Part shown: piece by piece, positions 26,105-34,669 of the stretch | Numbering within the stretch: position 1 is the first letter of the stretch | Layout: each line of letters opens with the position of its first letter | Source of the DNA: Sphingobacteriales bacterium | Lineage (GTDB): Bacteria; Bacteroidota; Bacteroidia; Chitinophagales; Chitinophagaceae | Direction of reading: 5' to 3' | Length of the DNA: 64,000 nucleotides | NCBI GenBank assembly: GCA_004144175.1 | Contig: SEFT01000014.1 | Coordinates: 40,821-104,820, forward strand | Made by a program: the position numbers and the translations under genes | The notes under the pieces: generated by a model | What the model saw: only the letters and a program-made list of their open reading frames with translations | Database searches by the model: none | What the model was told of the DNA's origin: nothing

Positions 26105-26692
26105 ATGAAAAAAGCACTATTCCTTCTCGCTATCGCAGCAGCGCCATTTATGTCTATGGCACAAACAAAATGGAACCTGGACAAAGGCCATTCTAACGTA
26201 AAGTTCTCGGTTCAGCACTTGGTGATCTCTGAAACAGAGGGTACTTTCAAAATGTTTGATGGTAACGTAGTATCGGCTAAACCTGATTTTACAGACGCTA
26301 AGATCAACTTTACGGTAGATGTAAACAGCATCAACACAGACGACGAAAAGCGCGATGGCCACTTGAAGAGTGATGATTTTTTCAATGCAGAGAAATTCCC
26401 TACAATGAAATTTACCAGCACTTCATTTAAGAAAGTGAAAGGTAATATGTACGCACTGGAAGGCGACCTGACCATCCGCGATGTTACGAAGAAAGTAAAG
26501 TTTGCAGTAGTATATGGCGGTACCGTAAAAGATCCATGGGGTAATACAAAAGCCGGTTTTAAGGCATCAGGTAAGATCAACCGTAAAGAGTTTGGCCTGA
26601 AATGGAGTGCAGCAACAGAAGCGGGTGGTGCAGTAGTAGGTGACGAAGTTCAAATGGTGATCAATACAGAATTTGCACAGCAGAAAGCATAA
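26105..26692 (+). CDS. YceI-family periplasmic lipid-binding protein
   Basis: A signal peptide (ending MSMAQ) precedes a complete YceI lipocalin-like domain: WNLDKGHSNVKFSVQHL, the MFDGNV and DAKINFTVDVNSINT strands, RDGHLKSDDFFNAEKFPTMKF, and the end WSAATEAGGAVVGDEVQM. YceI proteins bind polyisoprenoids or fatty-acid-like ligands in the periplasm. The length of 195 residues is normal. A textbook promoter and a terminator frame it as a single-gene unit. Confidence 0.93.
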   Translation: MKKALFLLAIAAAPFMSMAQTKWNLDKGHSNVKFSVQHLVISETEGTFKMFDGNVVSAKPDFTDAKINFTVDVNSINTDDEKRDGHLKSDDFFNAEKFPTMKFTSTSFKKVKGNMYALEGDLTIRDVTKKVKFAVVYGGTVKDPWGNTKAGFKASGKINRKEFGLKWSAATEAGGAVVGDEVQMVINTEFAQQKA

Positions 26693-26724
26693 GCATAGGA
26701 TTGGAATTAGATAGATAGGAAAAG

Positions 26725-26749
26725 AAAGACCGGCTTATGGCCGGTCTTT
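26725..26749. terminator. Terminator after the yceI-like gene
   Basis: A 10-base stem (AAAGACCGGC) with a five-base loop is followed by a short T stretch; it can serve the converging gene as well. Confidence 0.8.
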
Positions 26750-26772
26750 TAGTTAATCTATAAATATATTCT

Positions 26773-27555
26773 TTAGTAGGTGTCATTCCACCAGCCTGCT
26801 TTTTCCCACATAAAGGAGAATGGCAAGATGACGAATTGAACACTTACTGATGACTTTCCAGTCAAGGTAAAGTTACTTTGTACTCCGTCTCCCATATCCA
26901 TAAAGCTATTTTTGCTGTTGATGTATTTTATATTCCCGATAGCGCACATTAAACGTACCTTCATTAGCACTCCAAGGAACATGCCTGCTTCAGCTTTAAC
27001 TACAGGTCTGGCAGTAAACTGCATTCCCATATTGTCTTCAACAGCAGTCATCGCATAGAGTGGCATAACACCACCTCCTACCGTTAAGGAAAATTTTGGA
27101 TTTTTCTTGGTCAAGGCATCACAGCCAAACATAAAATCAGCTGTTATCGGCAGGCCGCCTTCAATTGTCGCACCTCCAAAATTAAATCCATCTTCGTCGA
27201 AAATTCCCCCCTTTAAATTATCCCAAATGAATAAATTGGTATTTGCCTGTACGCCGATTGCAAGTGTGCTGACTTTACCAAGTCGTTTTACAGGGAAATA
27301 TGTTCCGACACCGTATGTAAAACCTCCTTTGGATTTAAGATTTTGCTCATAGTTATCAGCTGTGGTTTCGCCTGCGATATTTTTTAATTGACCTTTGTAA
27401 ACCGCACTGCTGGATATTGTCCCCCAAGACCAGCTTTCTCTTTGTACCCAAGGCGGAAATAACAACCATAATACCCTGTCGCTGGCAAAAACATTACTAA
27501 AGCTTAAGGTGGAAAAAATCAGTAATAAAATCTTTTTAGATAGGTTAAAATTCAT
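26773..27555 (-). CDS. Secreted outer-membrane protein, paralogue B
   Basis: The 260-residue protein has a signal peptide (ending VFAS) and a beta-rich body (SKGGFTYGVGTYFPVKRLG, LTVGGGVMPLYAM). The C-terminal VQFVILPFSFMWEKAGWW corresponds to the end of the 15101-15958 product. It is about 25 residues shorter than that paralogue. Outer-membrane location is inferred from the barrel-like pattern and the aromatic end. Function is unknown. Confidence 0.65.
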   Translation of the reverse strand: MNFNLSKKILLLIFSTLSFSNVFASDRVLWLLFPPWVQRESWSWGTISSSAVYKGQLKNIAGETTADNYEQNLKSKGGFTYGVGTYFPVKRLGKVSTLAIGVQANTNLFIWDNLKGGIFDEDGFNFGGATIEGGLPITADFMFGCDALTKKNPKFSLTVGGGVMPLYAMTAVEDNMGMQFTARPVVKAEAGMFLGVLMKVRLMCAIGNIKYINSKNSFMDMGDGVQSNFTLTGKSSVSVQFVILPFSFMWEKAGWWNDTY

Positions 27556-27708
27556 GAATGGATAATTTTTGCCAAGTTAATATCAACCGTTGTCAAATGC
27601 AATAGATTGATAATGAAATATTTCTGCTATTTTATGGAATAGTCTATTTTATTCATCTTTACAGTGGACACTTAACCAGCCTGCTTGAGCGAAAGAACAC
27701 AAAACGAA

Positions 27709-28251
27709 ATGACCGATGAGGCACTGCTGCAATACTACCGCAGCAGTGGCGATAATCATTGGCTGGGTGTGTTGCTGCAACGCTATACTTTGTTGCTGTT
27801 GGGTGTGGCTATGAAATACCTCAAAGACAAAGAGCTAGCGCAGGATGCGGTGCAGTATGTATTTCTCCGTTCGCTGACGCACCTGCCCGATGGTGAGATA
27901 CAGAATTTTAAGGGCTGGCTCTACGTGTTGATGCGCAATCATTGCCTGCAACAATTGCGCAACAAAACTTATCCTAAGGATGAAACTGCATTTTTGCATC
28001 TGGCAGACGCAACTACGGACAAAGGAGAACTGGAAAGGCATGATTATACGCTGGAGCAGATGAGTGAAGAGCTAAATAAACTGGAAACCGAACAGCGGGA
28101 GTGTATTATACTGTTCTACCTGAAAAAGAAAAGCTACCAGGATATAATGGATGAGACAGGCTTTAGCTTTGTGCAGGTAAAGAGTTATATTCAAAATGGC
28201 AAGCGAAACCTGAAACTGGCGCTACAACGCAAACTTGATGACAAGCAATAA
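27709..28251 (+). CDS. ECF-type RNA polymerase sigma factor (module 1)
   Basis: The 180-residue protein has sigma region 2 (LKDKELAQDAVQYVFLRSLTHL and FKGWLYVLMRNHCL) and region 4 (LETEQRECIILFYLKKKSYQDIMDETGFSFVQVKSYIQNGKRNLK). An earlier in-frame TTG would add eight residues; the ATG is preferred. It recruits RNA polymerase to a small regulon. The next gene, a membrane protein, begins directly after the stop codon, so the pair is co-translated and likely forms a sigma/anti-sigma unit. Confidence 0.85.
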   Translation: MTDEALLQYYRSSGDNHWLGVLLQRYTLLLLGVAMKYLKDKELAQDAVQYVFLRSLTHLPDGEIQNFKGWLYVLMRNHCLQQLRNKTYPKDETAFLHLADATTDKGELERHDYTLEQMSEELNKLETEQRECIILFYLKKKSYQDIMDETGFSFVQVKSYIQNGKRNLKLALQRKLDDKQ

Positions 28252-28599
28252 ATGAGCGACCTTAACGACATATGGAATAGTGGCAAAGGCAAGCTGCCCG
28301 AAGAGAAGCTACAGGCTTATCTGGAGGGCAAGTTGAGCGCAGAAGAAAGCCGCGAGGTAGAGCTGTGGCTGTCGGAAGAAGGTATGGAGAGTGATGCCGC
28401 TGAAGGTTTGAGTGAACTGCCTCCGGGTGACACCAACAAGATCGTTGGTAAACTAAATGCAGACCTCAATAAAACGCTGGCATCAAAGAGAAAAAGAAGA
28501 ACAAAAGCAATCGGCGAGAACAAATGGGGCTGGGTTGCTATCATTGTAATTCTTCTTTTATGTATCCTGGCCTACTTTGTTATTAATGTAGCGGTTTAA
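28252..28599 (+). CDS. Putative anti-sigma membrane protein of module 1
   Basis: The ATG follows the sigma stop codon without a gap. The 115-residue product has an acidic, helical cytosolic part that begins like zinc-less anti-sigma proteins (LPEEKLQAYLEGKLSAEESREVELWLSEE) and one membrane helix near the end (WVAIIVILLLCILAYFVINVAV). No HxxxCxxC zinc motif is present. The inference that it holds the sigma factor at the membrane rests on the gene order and topology. Confidence 0.65.
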   Translation: MSDLNDIWNSGKGKLPEEKLQAYLEGKLSAEESREVELWLSEEGMESDAAEGLSELPPGDTNKIVGKLNADLNKTLASKRKRRTKAIGENKWGWVAIIVILLLCILAYFVINVAV

Positions 28600-28787
28600 A
28601 TCGCAACTGTTGAACATTTCACATAGTATAGTGCCTATGGTTTTTACACTTTGTTGTTAATGGCTTGTAAACACGCATTAAATCTCCGCTAACAATAAAA
28701 ACTGTGTTTAATTTTGGAGTTGTAGTATGACTACGTGGCATATTGATAATATAAGAGGGAGCATTATCAAGATTTAAAATCTCTGCC

Positions 28788-29012
28788 ATGGATTTAACCA
28801 ATATAATTTCTTTCGGTTCTTCGGGTACATCCGGCTTTTCTGTACAGGAGTCGCCAAGCCACAATATGCCGAAGAATAGCATTTTCGCACGTAGCGGCGA
28901 ATACCAAACCTATGCTGTCGAGAAAAACGACATGGGCTTTATAGGTTGGGTATTTGTCGGTTTCGTACTGATATGCCTTCTTTTTATCAGAAAGCTACTG
29001 GTGCGCAGATAA
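28788..29012 (+). CDS. Possible 74-residue membrane protein
   Basis: A small frame encodes a serine/glycine-rich N-terminal part and a C-terminal membrane helix followed by basic residues (GWVFVGFVLICLLFIRKLLVRR), the normal layout of a small membrane protein. It overlaps a minus-strand frame of similar length (28619-28882), which is less convincing. There is no clear ribosome site. It might be a third member of the sigma module. Confidence 0.35.
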   Translation: MDLTNIISFGSSGTSGFSVQESPSHNMPKNSIFARSGEYQTYAVEKNDMGFIGWVFVGFVLICLLFIRKLLVRR

Positions 29013-29027
29013 TATGCGCCAATCGTA

Positions 29028-30203
29028 TTAGTGAATAAAAGTGTACTTGAACTGTACCTGCAGATAGTCTCTATCCAGGTACAGTTTGTCTTTTAAGAGG
29101 TTGCTGATACCGTTGCGGTAGAGTACTCCAAGCTTCACTTTTTTAGATACCTGGTATTCCGTTTTGCCGGAGATACCTATATCCGTCTTCGATATTCTTT
29201 CCAATGCACCGGTATTATTCTGTACCTCGTAAGATTTCTCATTCACCAGTAATCTTTGAAGATCGGCACCAACACCAACCGACAATCCTTTGTATACATT
29301 GTAACCAATGACAGGTGCTACCTGAAAGTAGTAGAGATTTAGCGGCGCTACGGCAGTAAATGTTGTTTCTGTTTTTACACCTTGCGGCTCCAGATCACTT
29401 GTGCCCATACCGTTAACGGGAGGGTCAGCTGCGCTATAGCCTCTATAAGTAGATATCCCATCGGCATTACCATTTACGAGGCCCACATTACCTTCTACGT
29501 ACAGCTTTCTGCTTATCTGCCTTTGTGCCGTTACGGCAAGGGCATAGCCTGTATTGAGCGACCCATAGTTAACGCCGCCCGTAAAGCTGAATGAAGTTTT
29601 CTGTTTCAATTTTTCAGGTTCGGGCTGCATCAATTGATCATACAAAGCCATCGGCTTTGCTGACTTTTTTCGCTCGGCGACTACAGATTCTTCCGTGGCA
29701 ATATTGCTCTGGTCTGAAAAGCCTGTGCCCGGAGTACCGGCTACTATTTCATCTTTTGGACTAACCAGATCCTGGCTGTTAATTTTTGTTTCAGAAGTAA
29801 CGGTATTAGCTGCTACACTTCTGTTCTTTTTACTATAAATATGGTTTTTGCTAGCGGCAATAAATTCCTGTTTTACGGTTTGGTGCTCGTCTGTCTCTGC
29901 AACTGCCGGAGCAGGTTTTGTTGCGGCATTGGATTGCACTGTTAATGAAGAAATAATATCTTTTGATGCCAAAGTAGTCTGCTTGTCTGTAGATGGTTGC
30001 CATTTAAGCACGGAAACTACGAGCAATGCTACAGCCGCGGCTATACCACCAATCTGCCACCAATACATACCGATGACGCGCTTCTTCTTGTCTTCGGGCG
30101 CAGGCAATTGTTGCGACAGTTTTTGCCACATCTCGGGTTTGAAAGGCATTTCTTCCTCATCAAACTTCTTTCGTATCAGCTCATCAAACTCGTTTGCTTG
30201 CAT
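29028..30203 (-). CDS. Sigma-linked membrane protein with outer-membrane barrel-like C-terminus (module 2)
   Basis: The 391-residue protein begins with a short cytosolic part (EFDELIRKKFDEEEMPFKPEMWQKLSQQL), one membrane helix (47-67, YWWQIGGIAAAVALLVVSVLKW) and a long low-complexity periplasmic stretch. From about 205 it has a beta-barrel-like end (FTGGVNYGSLNTGYALAVTAQRQI, LGVLYRNGISNLL, VQFKYTFIH). It starts inside the sigma gene (20-base overlap), so the two are coupled. Such proteins follow sigma factors in many Bacteroidota and may combine anti-sigma and envelope roles; that is inference. Confidence 0.7.
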   Translation of the reverse strand: MQANEFDELIRKKFDEEEMPFKPEMWQKLSQQLPAPEDKKKRVIGMYWWQIGGIAAAVALLVVSVLKWQPSTDKQTTLASKDIISSLTVQSNAATKPAPAVAETDEHQTVKQEFIAASKNHIYSKKNRSVAANTVTSETKINSQDLVSPKDEIVAGTPGTGFSDQSNIATEESVVAERKKSAKPMALYDQLMQPEPEKLKQKTSFSFTGGVNYGSLNTGYALAVTAQRQISRKLYVEGNVGLVNGNADGISTYRGYSAADPPVNGMGTSDLEPQGVKTETTFTAVAPLNLYYFQVAPVIGYNVYKGLSVGVGADLQRLLVNEKSYEVQNNTGALERISKTDIGISGKTEYQVSKKVKLGVLYRNGISNLLKDKLYLDRDYLQVQFKYTFIH

Positions 30204-30765
30204 AGTCTTTATGATTTACATCAACCGAATTAATTTTTTTTTGCAACAGCTTTCTCGCCTGGTGTACGTGCCAATAGGAGGTACCCTCGCTTATCGCCAG
30301 CATTTTGGCTATCTCGGCATGGGTGTAGCCATCAAATACAAAAAGGTTGAAAACTGTTTTCGTTATGGTTGGTAGGGTCTGTATATGGTTCAGCAACTCG
30401 CGGAACTCCATTTTTGTAATGGCTTCGTTGCGTGTGCTTACGGCTTGCTCTGCTACCATATTGATGTTGAAATTCATCATCATCGATGTCTTCAGGTAGC
30501 TACTACGCAGGTAGTCGAGGCAGGTATTTACCAGTATGCGCTTCATCCAGCCTTCAAAAGATCCGGTATTTTCGTAGCTGTCTATTTTGGTAAAGATCCG
30601 CAGAAAGCCGTCATTCATCAGTTGCTCGGCATCCTCCATGTCTTTGGCATAGCGCGCACATATCTTCAGGAACAGGCTGTAGTATTTTTTGTACAGATAT
30701 TCCTGGCATGCACGGTCTTGTTTCCTGCATCCTTTTATTATGTCCTGCTCTGCGTATTCAGGCAT
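30184..30765 (-). CDS. ECF-type RNA polymerase sigma factor (module 2)
   Basis: The 193-residue protein has region 2 (YKKYYSLFLKICARYAKDMEDAEQLMNDGFLRIFTKIDSY and FEGWMKRILVNTCLDYLR) and region 4 (LPTITKTVFNLFVFDGYTHAEIAKMLAISEGTSYWHVHQARKLLQ). It is of the family that in Bacteroidota pairs with a downstream TM protein. The end of the gene overlaps the partner by 20 bases. It is divergent from the sigma gene of module 3 with a 198-base gap between them. Confidence 0.88.
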   Translation of the reverse strand: MPEYAEQDIIKGCRKQDRACQEYLYKKYYSLFLKICARYAKDMEDAEQLMNDGFLRIFTKIDSYENTGSFEGWMKRILVNTCLDYLRSSYLKTSMMMNFNINMVAEQAVSTRNEAITKMEFRELLNHIQTLPTITKTVFNLFVFDGYTHAEIAKMLAISEGTSYWHVHQARKLLQKKINSVDVNHKDYASKRV

Positions 30766-30963
30766 TACTTAGCTGGCTTTCATTCGTTTTAGACAGGTCC
30801 GGGATATCGAAAAGTACATAATTCTCATTTTTTCCGGGGTTTTCGTAGGGGTTGACTGCCGGTTATATACTAGAAAACGCAGGCGGAGTGCAAAACCTTG
30901 GGTCGTTCAAGAAAAAAAGTTGCTAGCCTGTAATATTTCTCCTTTTCTTGCTACTAATAATGC

Positions 30964-31479
30964 ATGGAACTTACAATGGCGCTGGACAGAACACATACCG
31001 ACGCATTTATAGCCGACATTACCCTAAATGAACGGCTGATATATAAAGTATGCAGCATGTATGCTGCCGATGCAGAAGAAAGAAAAGACCTGTTTCAGGA
31101 GGTGGTATTACAGGCATGGTCTGCATACCCACGATTTCAGCAAACGTCATCTTTCGGCACCTGGCTGTATCGTATTGCGCTCAATACGGCTATTAACTAT
31201 AAACGAAAGTCGGCAAGGAGTATCACCTCGAGCTTCGATGACTTTAGCCGGTTCGATCATTTATCGAACATATCGTCCGAAGATGAGGAAAACTATAAAC
31301 TCATGCACCGGCTTATCGGCAGTCTGCCCTCATTCGACAAAGCGCTGGTAATGCTGTATATGGACGACTACACCTATCAGCAAATAGCCGACATAATGGG
31401 TATATCAGCCAGCAATGTAGGTGCAAAGCTGAGCCGCATCAAAGAAAAGCTCAAAAAACAAGCAAATTCAAATCAGTAA
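30964..31479 (+). CDS. ECF-type RNA polymerase sigma factor (module 3)
   Basis: The 171-residue protein has region 2 (ERLIYKVCSMYAADAEERKDLFQEVVLQAWSAYPRF and FGTWLYRIALNTAINYKRKS) and region 4 (LPSFDKALVMLYMDDYTYQQIADIMGISASNVGAKLSRIKEKLK). A second ATG at 30976 is possible. The next gene, encoding a membrane protein with a cytosolic N-terminus, starts 22 bases after the stop, so a sigma/anti-sigma-type pair is likely. Confidence 0.88.
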   Translation: MELTMALDRTHTDAFIADITLNERLIYKVCSMYAADAEERKDLFQEVVLQAWSAYPRFQQTSSFGTWLYRIALNTAINYKRKSARSITSSFDDFSRFDHLSNISSEDEENYKLMHRLIGSLPSFDKALVMLYMDDYTYQQIADIMGISASNVGAKLSRIKEKLKKQANSNQ

Positions 31480-31501
31480 CACTTAAAAAACTTCAATAAA
31501 A

Positions 31502-32104
31502 ATGGAACTCGAAGAAATGAAAAACCTCTGGAAAAAATACGATAACGTGATAGCGGAGAATCGTATGCTAAACGAAAAGCTTGTGAAAGAGCTGCTGCAA
31601 AACAAGTCTTCAAACTCGCTTGCGAAAATGAAGAATGCAGAATACTTCGGACTTATATTTTGCATCTGTCTGTTTTGCGTGTTCATAGCCATGAGTGGCC
31701 GTGCGTGGGCATCTGTAGAAATGACCATATCGTTTTTCATACTAATCGGCGCACTCGGAGCCAGTATCTATGCAGGCATTTACAAGCTTAGACTACTCAA
31801 CTCTATCGATTTTTCTCATTCGCTGACCGACCTGACCGAGACAATGCAACGATTCAAGCTTTTTATCTCCAAAGAACGCATATTTGGTGTTGCTGTGTTG
31901 CCATTCATAGTATTGCCTGCATATATTTTCATTGATGGATATTCGATAGCGCAGTTGATGGACCGCCTGCCGGGTTTATTGTTGGGCTGCGCGGCTGGTA
32001 TACCGGTAGCGTTTATTCTATACAGAAGCCTCTATTTCGATAATATAAAGCAGATTAACCAAAGCCTTGAAGATGCACGAACGTTCCGGCAAGATGCAAT
32101 ATAA
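31502..32104 (+). CDS. Polytopic membrane protein, sigma partner of module 3
   Basis: The 200-residue protein starts with a charged cytosolic helix (MELEEMKNLWKKYDNVIAENRMLNEKLVKELL), then four membrane helices in two pairs (FGLIFCICLFCVFIAMSG and VEMTISFFILIGALGASIYAG; GVAVLPFIVLPAYIFIDG and GLLLGCAAGIPVAFILY), and ends in a cytosolic helix. The gene order points to a role in holding or sensing for the sigma factor, without direct motif evidence. Confidence 0.65.
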   Translation: MELEEMKNLWKKYDNVIAENRMLNEKLVKELLQNKSSNSLAKMKNAEYFGLIFCICLFCVFIAMSGRAWASVEMTISFFILIGALGASIYAGIYKLRLLNSIDFSHSLTDLTETMQRFKLFISKERIFGVAVLPFIVLPAYIFIDGYSIAQLMDRLPGLLLGCAAGIPVAFILYRSLYFDNIKQINQSLEDARTFRQDAI

Positions 32105-32196
32105 CCGACGTGTCTATTAACGTAATTTTCAATATTAAGCTTTTAAAAAAGCTGTACCTTGCAAAGAAGTAAAAGGCTTATTTACCAATACATTCC

Positions 32197-33414
32197 ATGC
32201 ATCTGGCAGGCAAAAAAATAATACTCGCCGTAACCGGTAGTATTGCAGCATACAAAACCCCGCACTTGGTTCGTCTTTTAATAAAAGCAGGCGCCGAGGT
32301 GCGGGTTATTACAACTCCTGCGGCCGGGCAGTTCGTGAGTCCTCTTTCGCTCGCTACTGTTTCCAAACATCCTGTGCATAGTAATGTAAACGATGGCGCT
32401 GCCTGGAACAATCACGTAGAGCTGGGCCGCTGGGCCGATGCCATGCTAATAGCCCCGTGTAGTGCGAATACATTGGCAAAAATGGCGAGTGGGCTGTGCG
32501 ATAACTTGGTTTTAGCTGTTTACCTCTCTGCTATTTGCCCCGTATTTGTGGCCCCTGCCATGGACGAAGATATGTGGTTCCACCGCAGTACAAGAGATAA
32601 TATTGGCAGGATACGTTCGTATGGAAACCGGATAATACCGGTAACACATGGCGAATTGGCGAGTGGCCTGATAGGCGAGGGCAGGATGGCTGAGTCCGAG
32701 GATATTGTAAAACATCTGGACGGGTTCTTTGCAAACAGCCAGGATAAGCCTTTAAAAGGTAAAAAAGCACTGGTAACTGCCGGACCTACATATGAGCGTA
32801 TCGACCCGGTGCGTTTTATTGGTAATTTTTCGACGGGTAAGATGGGCATAGCAATAGCAGAAGCCCTGGCTGAAGCAGGCGCACAGGTGACATTGGTATT
32901 GGGCCCTTCCTCTCAAAAAGTCTACCATGCAGGCATAAATGTAGTGTACGTTGAAAGCGCGGGAGAAATGTATGAGGCTTGTATGTCCGCTTTCCCCGAT
33001 TGTGAAATATCAGTACTGGCTGCGGCAGTTGCCGACTACAGGCCGGCACAAATGGCCGATCAGAAAATAAAAAAGCAAGGTGAAACGTTAGACCTACAGC
33101 TAACAAAGACAAGTGATATATTGGCCAGCCTTGGTAAGCAGAAGCAAGATGGTCAGTTGTTGGTAGGGTTTGCGCTGGAGACCAATAATGAGAAAGAGAA
33201 TGCCCTTAGCAAACTGAAGGCCAAAAATGCCGATATGATCGTCCTCAATTCATTGAACGATGCAGGGGCTGGCTTTGGGCACGACACGAATAAAATAACG
33301 ATGCTTACCAGCGATGGGAGTGAGCTGGCGTTGCCGCTACAGTCGAAGCAAGAGGCTGCAGAGGCTATTGTGAAACAAATATTGAAACTGAAACATGCTG
33401 AAAAAACTCTTTAG
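32197..33414 (+). CDS. coaBC: Bifunctional phosphopantothenoylcysteine decarboxylase / phosphopantothenate-cysteine ligase
   Basis: The 405-residue enzyme carries CoaC ([19 protein letters not shown], with a PAMDEDMW flavin and substrate block) and CoaB ([43 protein letters not shown], and [14 protein letters not shown]). It makes 4'-phosphopantetheine from phosphopantothenate, CTP and cysteine for coenzyme A. The substrate block has Asp where the classical motif has Asn, which is common in this phylum. The last 20 bases overlap the porD-like gene. Confidence 0.95.
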   Translation: MHLAGKKIILAVTGSIAAYKTPHLVRLLIKAGAEVRVITTPAAGQFVSPLSLATVSKHPVHSNVNDGAAWNNHVELGRWADAMLIAPCSANTLAKMASGLCDNLVLAVYLSAICPVFVAPAMDEDMWFHRSTRDNIGRIRSYGNRIIPVTHGELASGLIGEGRMAESEDIVKHLDGFFANSQDKPLKGKKALVTAGPTYERIDPVRFIGNFSTGKMGIAIAEALAEAGAQVTLVLGPSSQKVYHAGINVVYVESAGEMYEACMSAFPDCEISVLAAAVADYRPAQMADQKIKKQGETLDLQLTKTSDILASLGKQKQDGQLLVGFALETNNEKENALSKLKAKNADMIVLNSLNDAGAGFGHDTNKITMLTSDGSELALPLQSKQEAAEAIVKQILKLKHAEKTL

Positions 33415-34315
33415 TATAGCGGTGCTTTGCGCGCTCTCCCTTACCGGGATGGCACAGGAGCTCAACTGCAAGGTGAAGGTGATGTATGAAAGAATACAGG
33501 GGGTGGACAAACAGGTGTTCCTGGGTATGGAGCGTGCTATTACGGAGTTTATGAACACACGCAAGTGGACCAACGACCAGTACAGTCCTAATGAGCGTAT
33601 CAACTGTAATATCCTTATCAACCTGGCTAAGAGGTTGGATGAAGATACGTACGAGGGTACGATGAACGTACAAGCTACACGCCCGGTCTACAACTCTTCT
33701 TACACTACATCGCTCATTAACTTTATTGACCGTGACATTACATTTTCGTACTCGCAATTCACGCCGCTCCAGTTCGATGACGGACGTGTTACGGGTAGTA
33801 ATGCCATGCAATCGAACCTGACAGCGTTACTTGGTTTTTATACCTACTTAATACTGGGTTTGGACTATGATAGCTTCGCACCTAACGGCGGATCTGACCT
33901 ATTGAAGAAAGCACAAAACGTTGTGAACAACGCTCCGGAACAAGGCAAGACAATAAAAGGTTGGAAGGCAGTGGACGGTAATAAGAACCGCTATTGGCTG
34001 ATGGACCAGATGATGAACCCGCGTTTCTCTCAGTTTCGGTCGTACTGGTATACCATGCACCGTGAAGGCCTGGACAATATGTTTAATAAACCTGCGGAAG
34101 GCCGTAAAGCAATATTGGATGGTATTATTAAGCTGGGGCAGATCAATAGGGAGAATCCTAACTCCATTATCATCCAGTTTTTCTTCAATGCCAAGAGCGA
34201 AGAGCTGATGAGCCTTGTGGCGCAGTTGCCACAAACAGAACGTGGTAACTACATAGGTATGCTACAGCAGATGGATGTGCCGAATGCTCAAAAATACAAT
34301 AGTCTGAAACAGTAA
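33395..34315 (+). CDS. porD: DUF4835 family protein (T9SS PorD homologue)
   Basis: The 306-residue exported protein (signal ending GMAQ) has the DUF4835 layout: ELNCKVKVMYERIQGVDKQVF, LINLAKRLDEDTYEGTMNVQATRPVYNSSYTT, LLGFYTYLILGLDYDSFAPNGG and NRYWLMDQMMNPRFSQFRSYWYTMHREGLD. Annotators link this family to the type IX secretion gene porD; I rely on recall for that name. It overlaps coaBC by 20 bases, a gene order seen widely in Bacteroidota, and touches the DUF4296 gene by one base. Confidence 0.75.
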   Translation: MLKKLFSIAVLCALSLTGMAQELNCKVKVMYERIQGVDKQVFLGMERAITEFMNTRKWTNDQYSPNERINCNILINLAKRLDEDTYEGTMNVQATRPVYNSSYTTSLINFIDRDITFSYSQFTPLQFDDGRVTGSNAMQSNLTALLGFYTYLILGLDYDSFAPNGGSDLLKKAQNVVNNAPEQGKTIKGWKAVDGNKNRYWLMDQMMNPRFSQFRSYWYTMHREGLDNMFNKPAEGRKAILDGIIKLGQINRENPNSIIIQFFFNAKSEELMSLVAQLPQTERGNYIGMLQQMDVPNAQKYNSLKQ

Positions 34316-34662
34316 TGAGAAACCTGCTGCTTGCGTTGCCCTTCTTATTGCTTGCCTGCCAACAGCGGCAGGAAGAGTCGCCTATGCCGAAAGACAAAAT
34401 GGAGCAACTGGTGGTAGACCTGCACATGGCCGAAGTATACAGCAGCATTGGCCGGGATAGCACCTACTCGGTATCGGCCAAGAAAATGGATTCATTGGCT
34501 GTGTACTATAACGACGTACTGCGCCATCATAATATTACGCAAGACCAGTTTAACGAGATCGTAAACTGGTATAAAGTAAATCCGCAAGAGCTTGATTCTG
34601 TATATGCCAAGGTAATACCTCGCCTTACCGAAATGGAAGCGAAGTATTCAGGCAATAAATAA
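34315..34662 (+). CDS. DUF4296-family lipoprotein
   Basis: The ATG shares its first base with the stop codon of the porD-like gene, so translation is coupled. The 115-residue product has a lipobox LLAC (Cys15) and the DUF4296 pattern (PKDKMEQLVVDLHMAEVYSSIG, LAVYYNDVLRHHNITQDQFNEIVNWY). The family is typical of Bacteroidota, with no known function. It ends eight bases from the converging aminotransferase gene. Confidence 0.8.
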   Translation: MRNLLLALPFLLLACQQRQEESPMPKDKMEQLVVDLHMAEVYSSIGRDSTYSVSAKKMDSLAVYYNDVLRHHNITQDQFNEIVNWYKVNPQELDSVYAKVIPRLTEMEAKYSGNK

Positions 34663-34669
34663 CTATCTT

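Noticed and set aside
28619..28882. Minus-strand frame of 87 residues next to the sigma module 1
   Set aside because: It has no good signal or domain pattern, and it overlaps the more plausible plus-strand membrane ORF at 28788-29012.
32138..32153. AGCTTTT/AAAAGCT palindrome before coaBC as terminator
   Set aside because: It is A/T-only apart from two G-C pairs, too weak, and no T-run follows.
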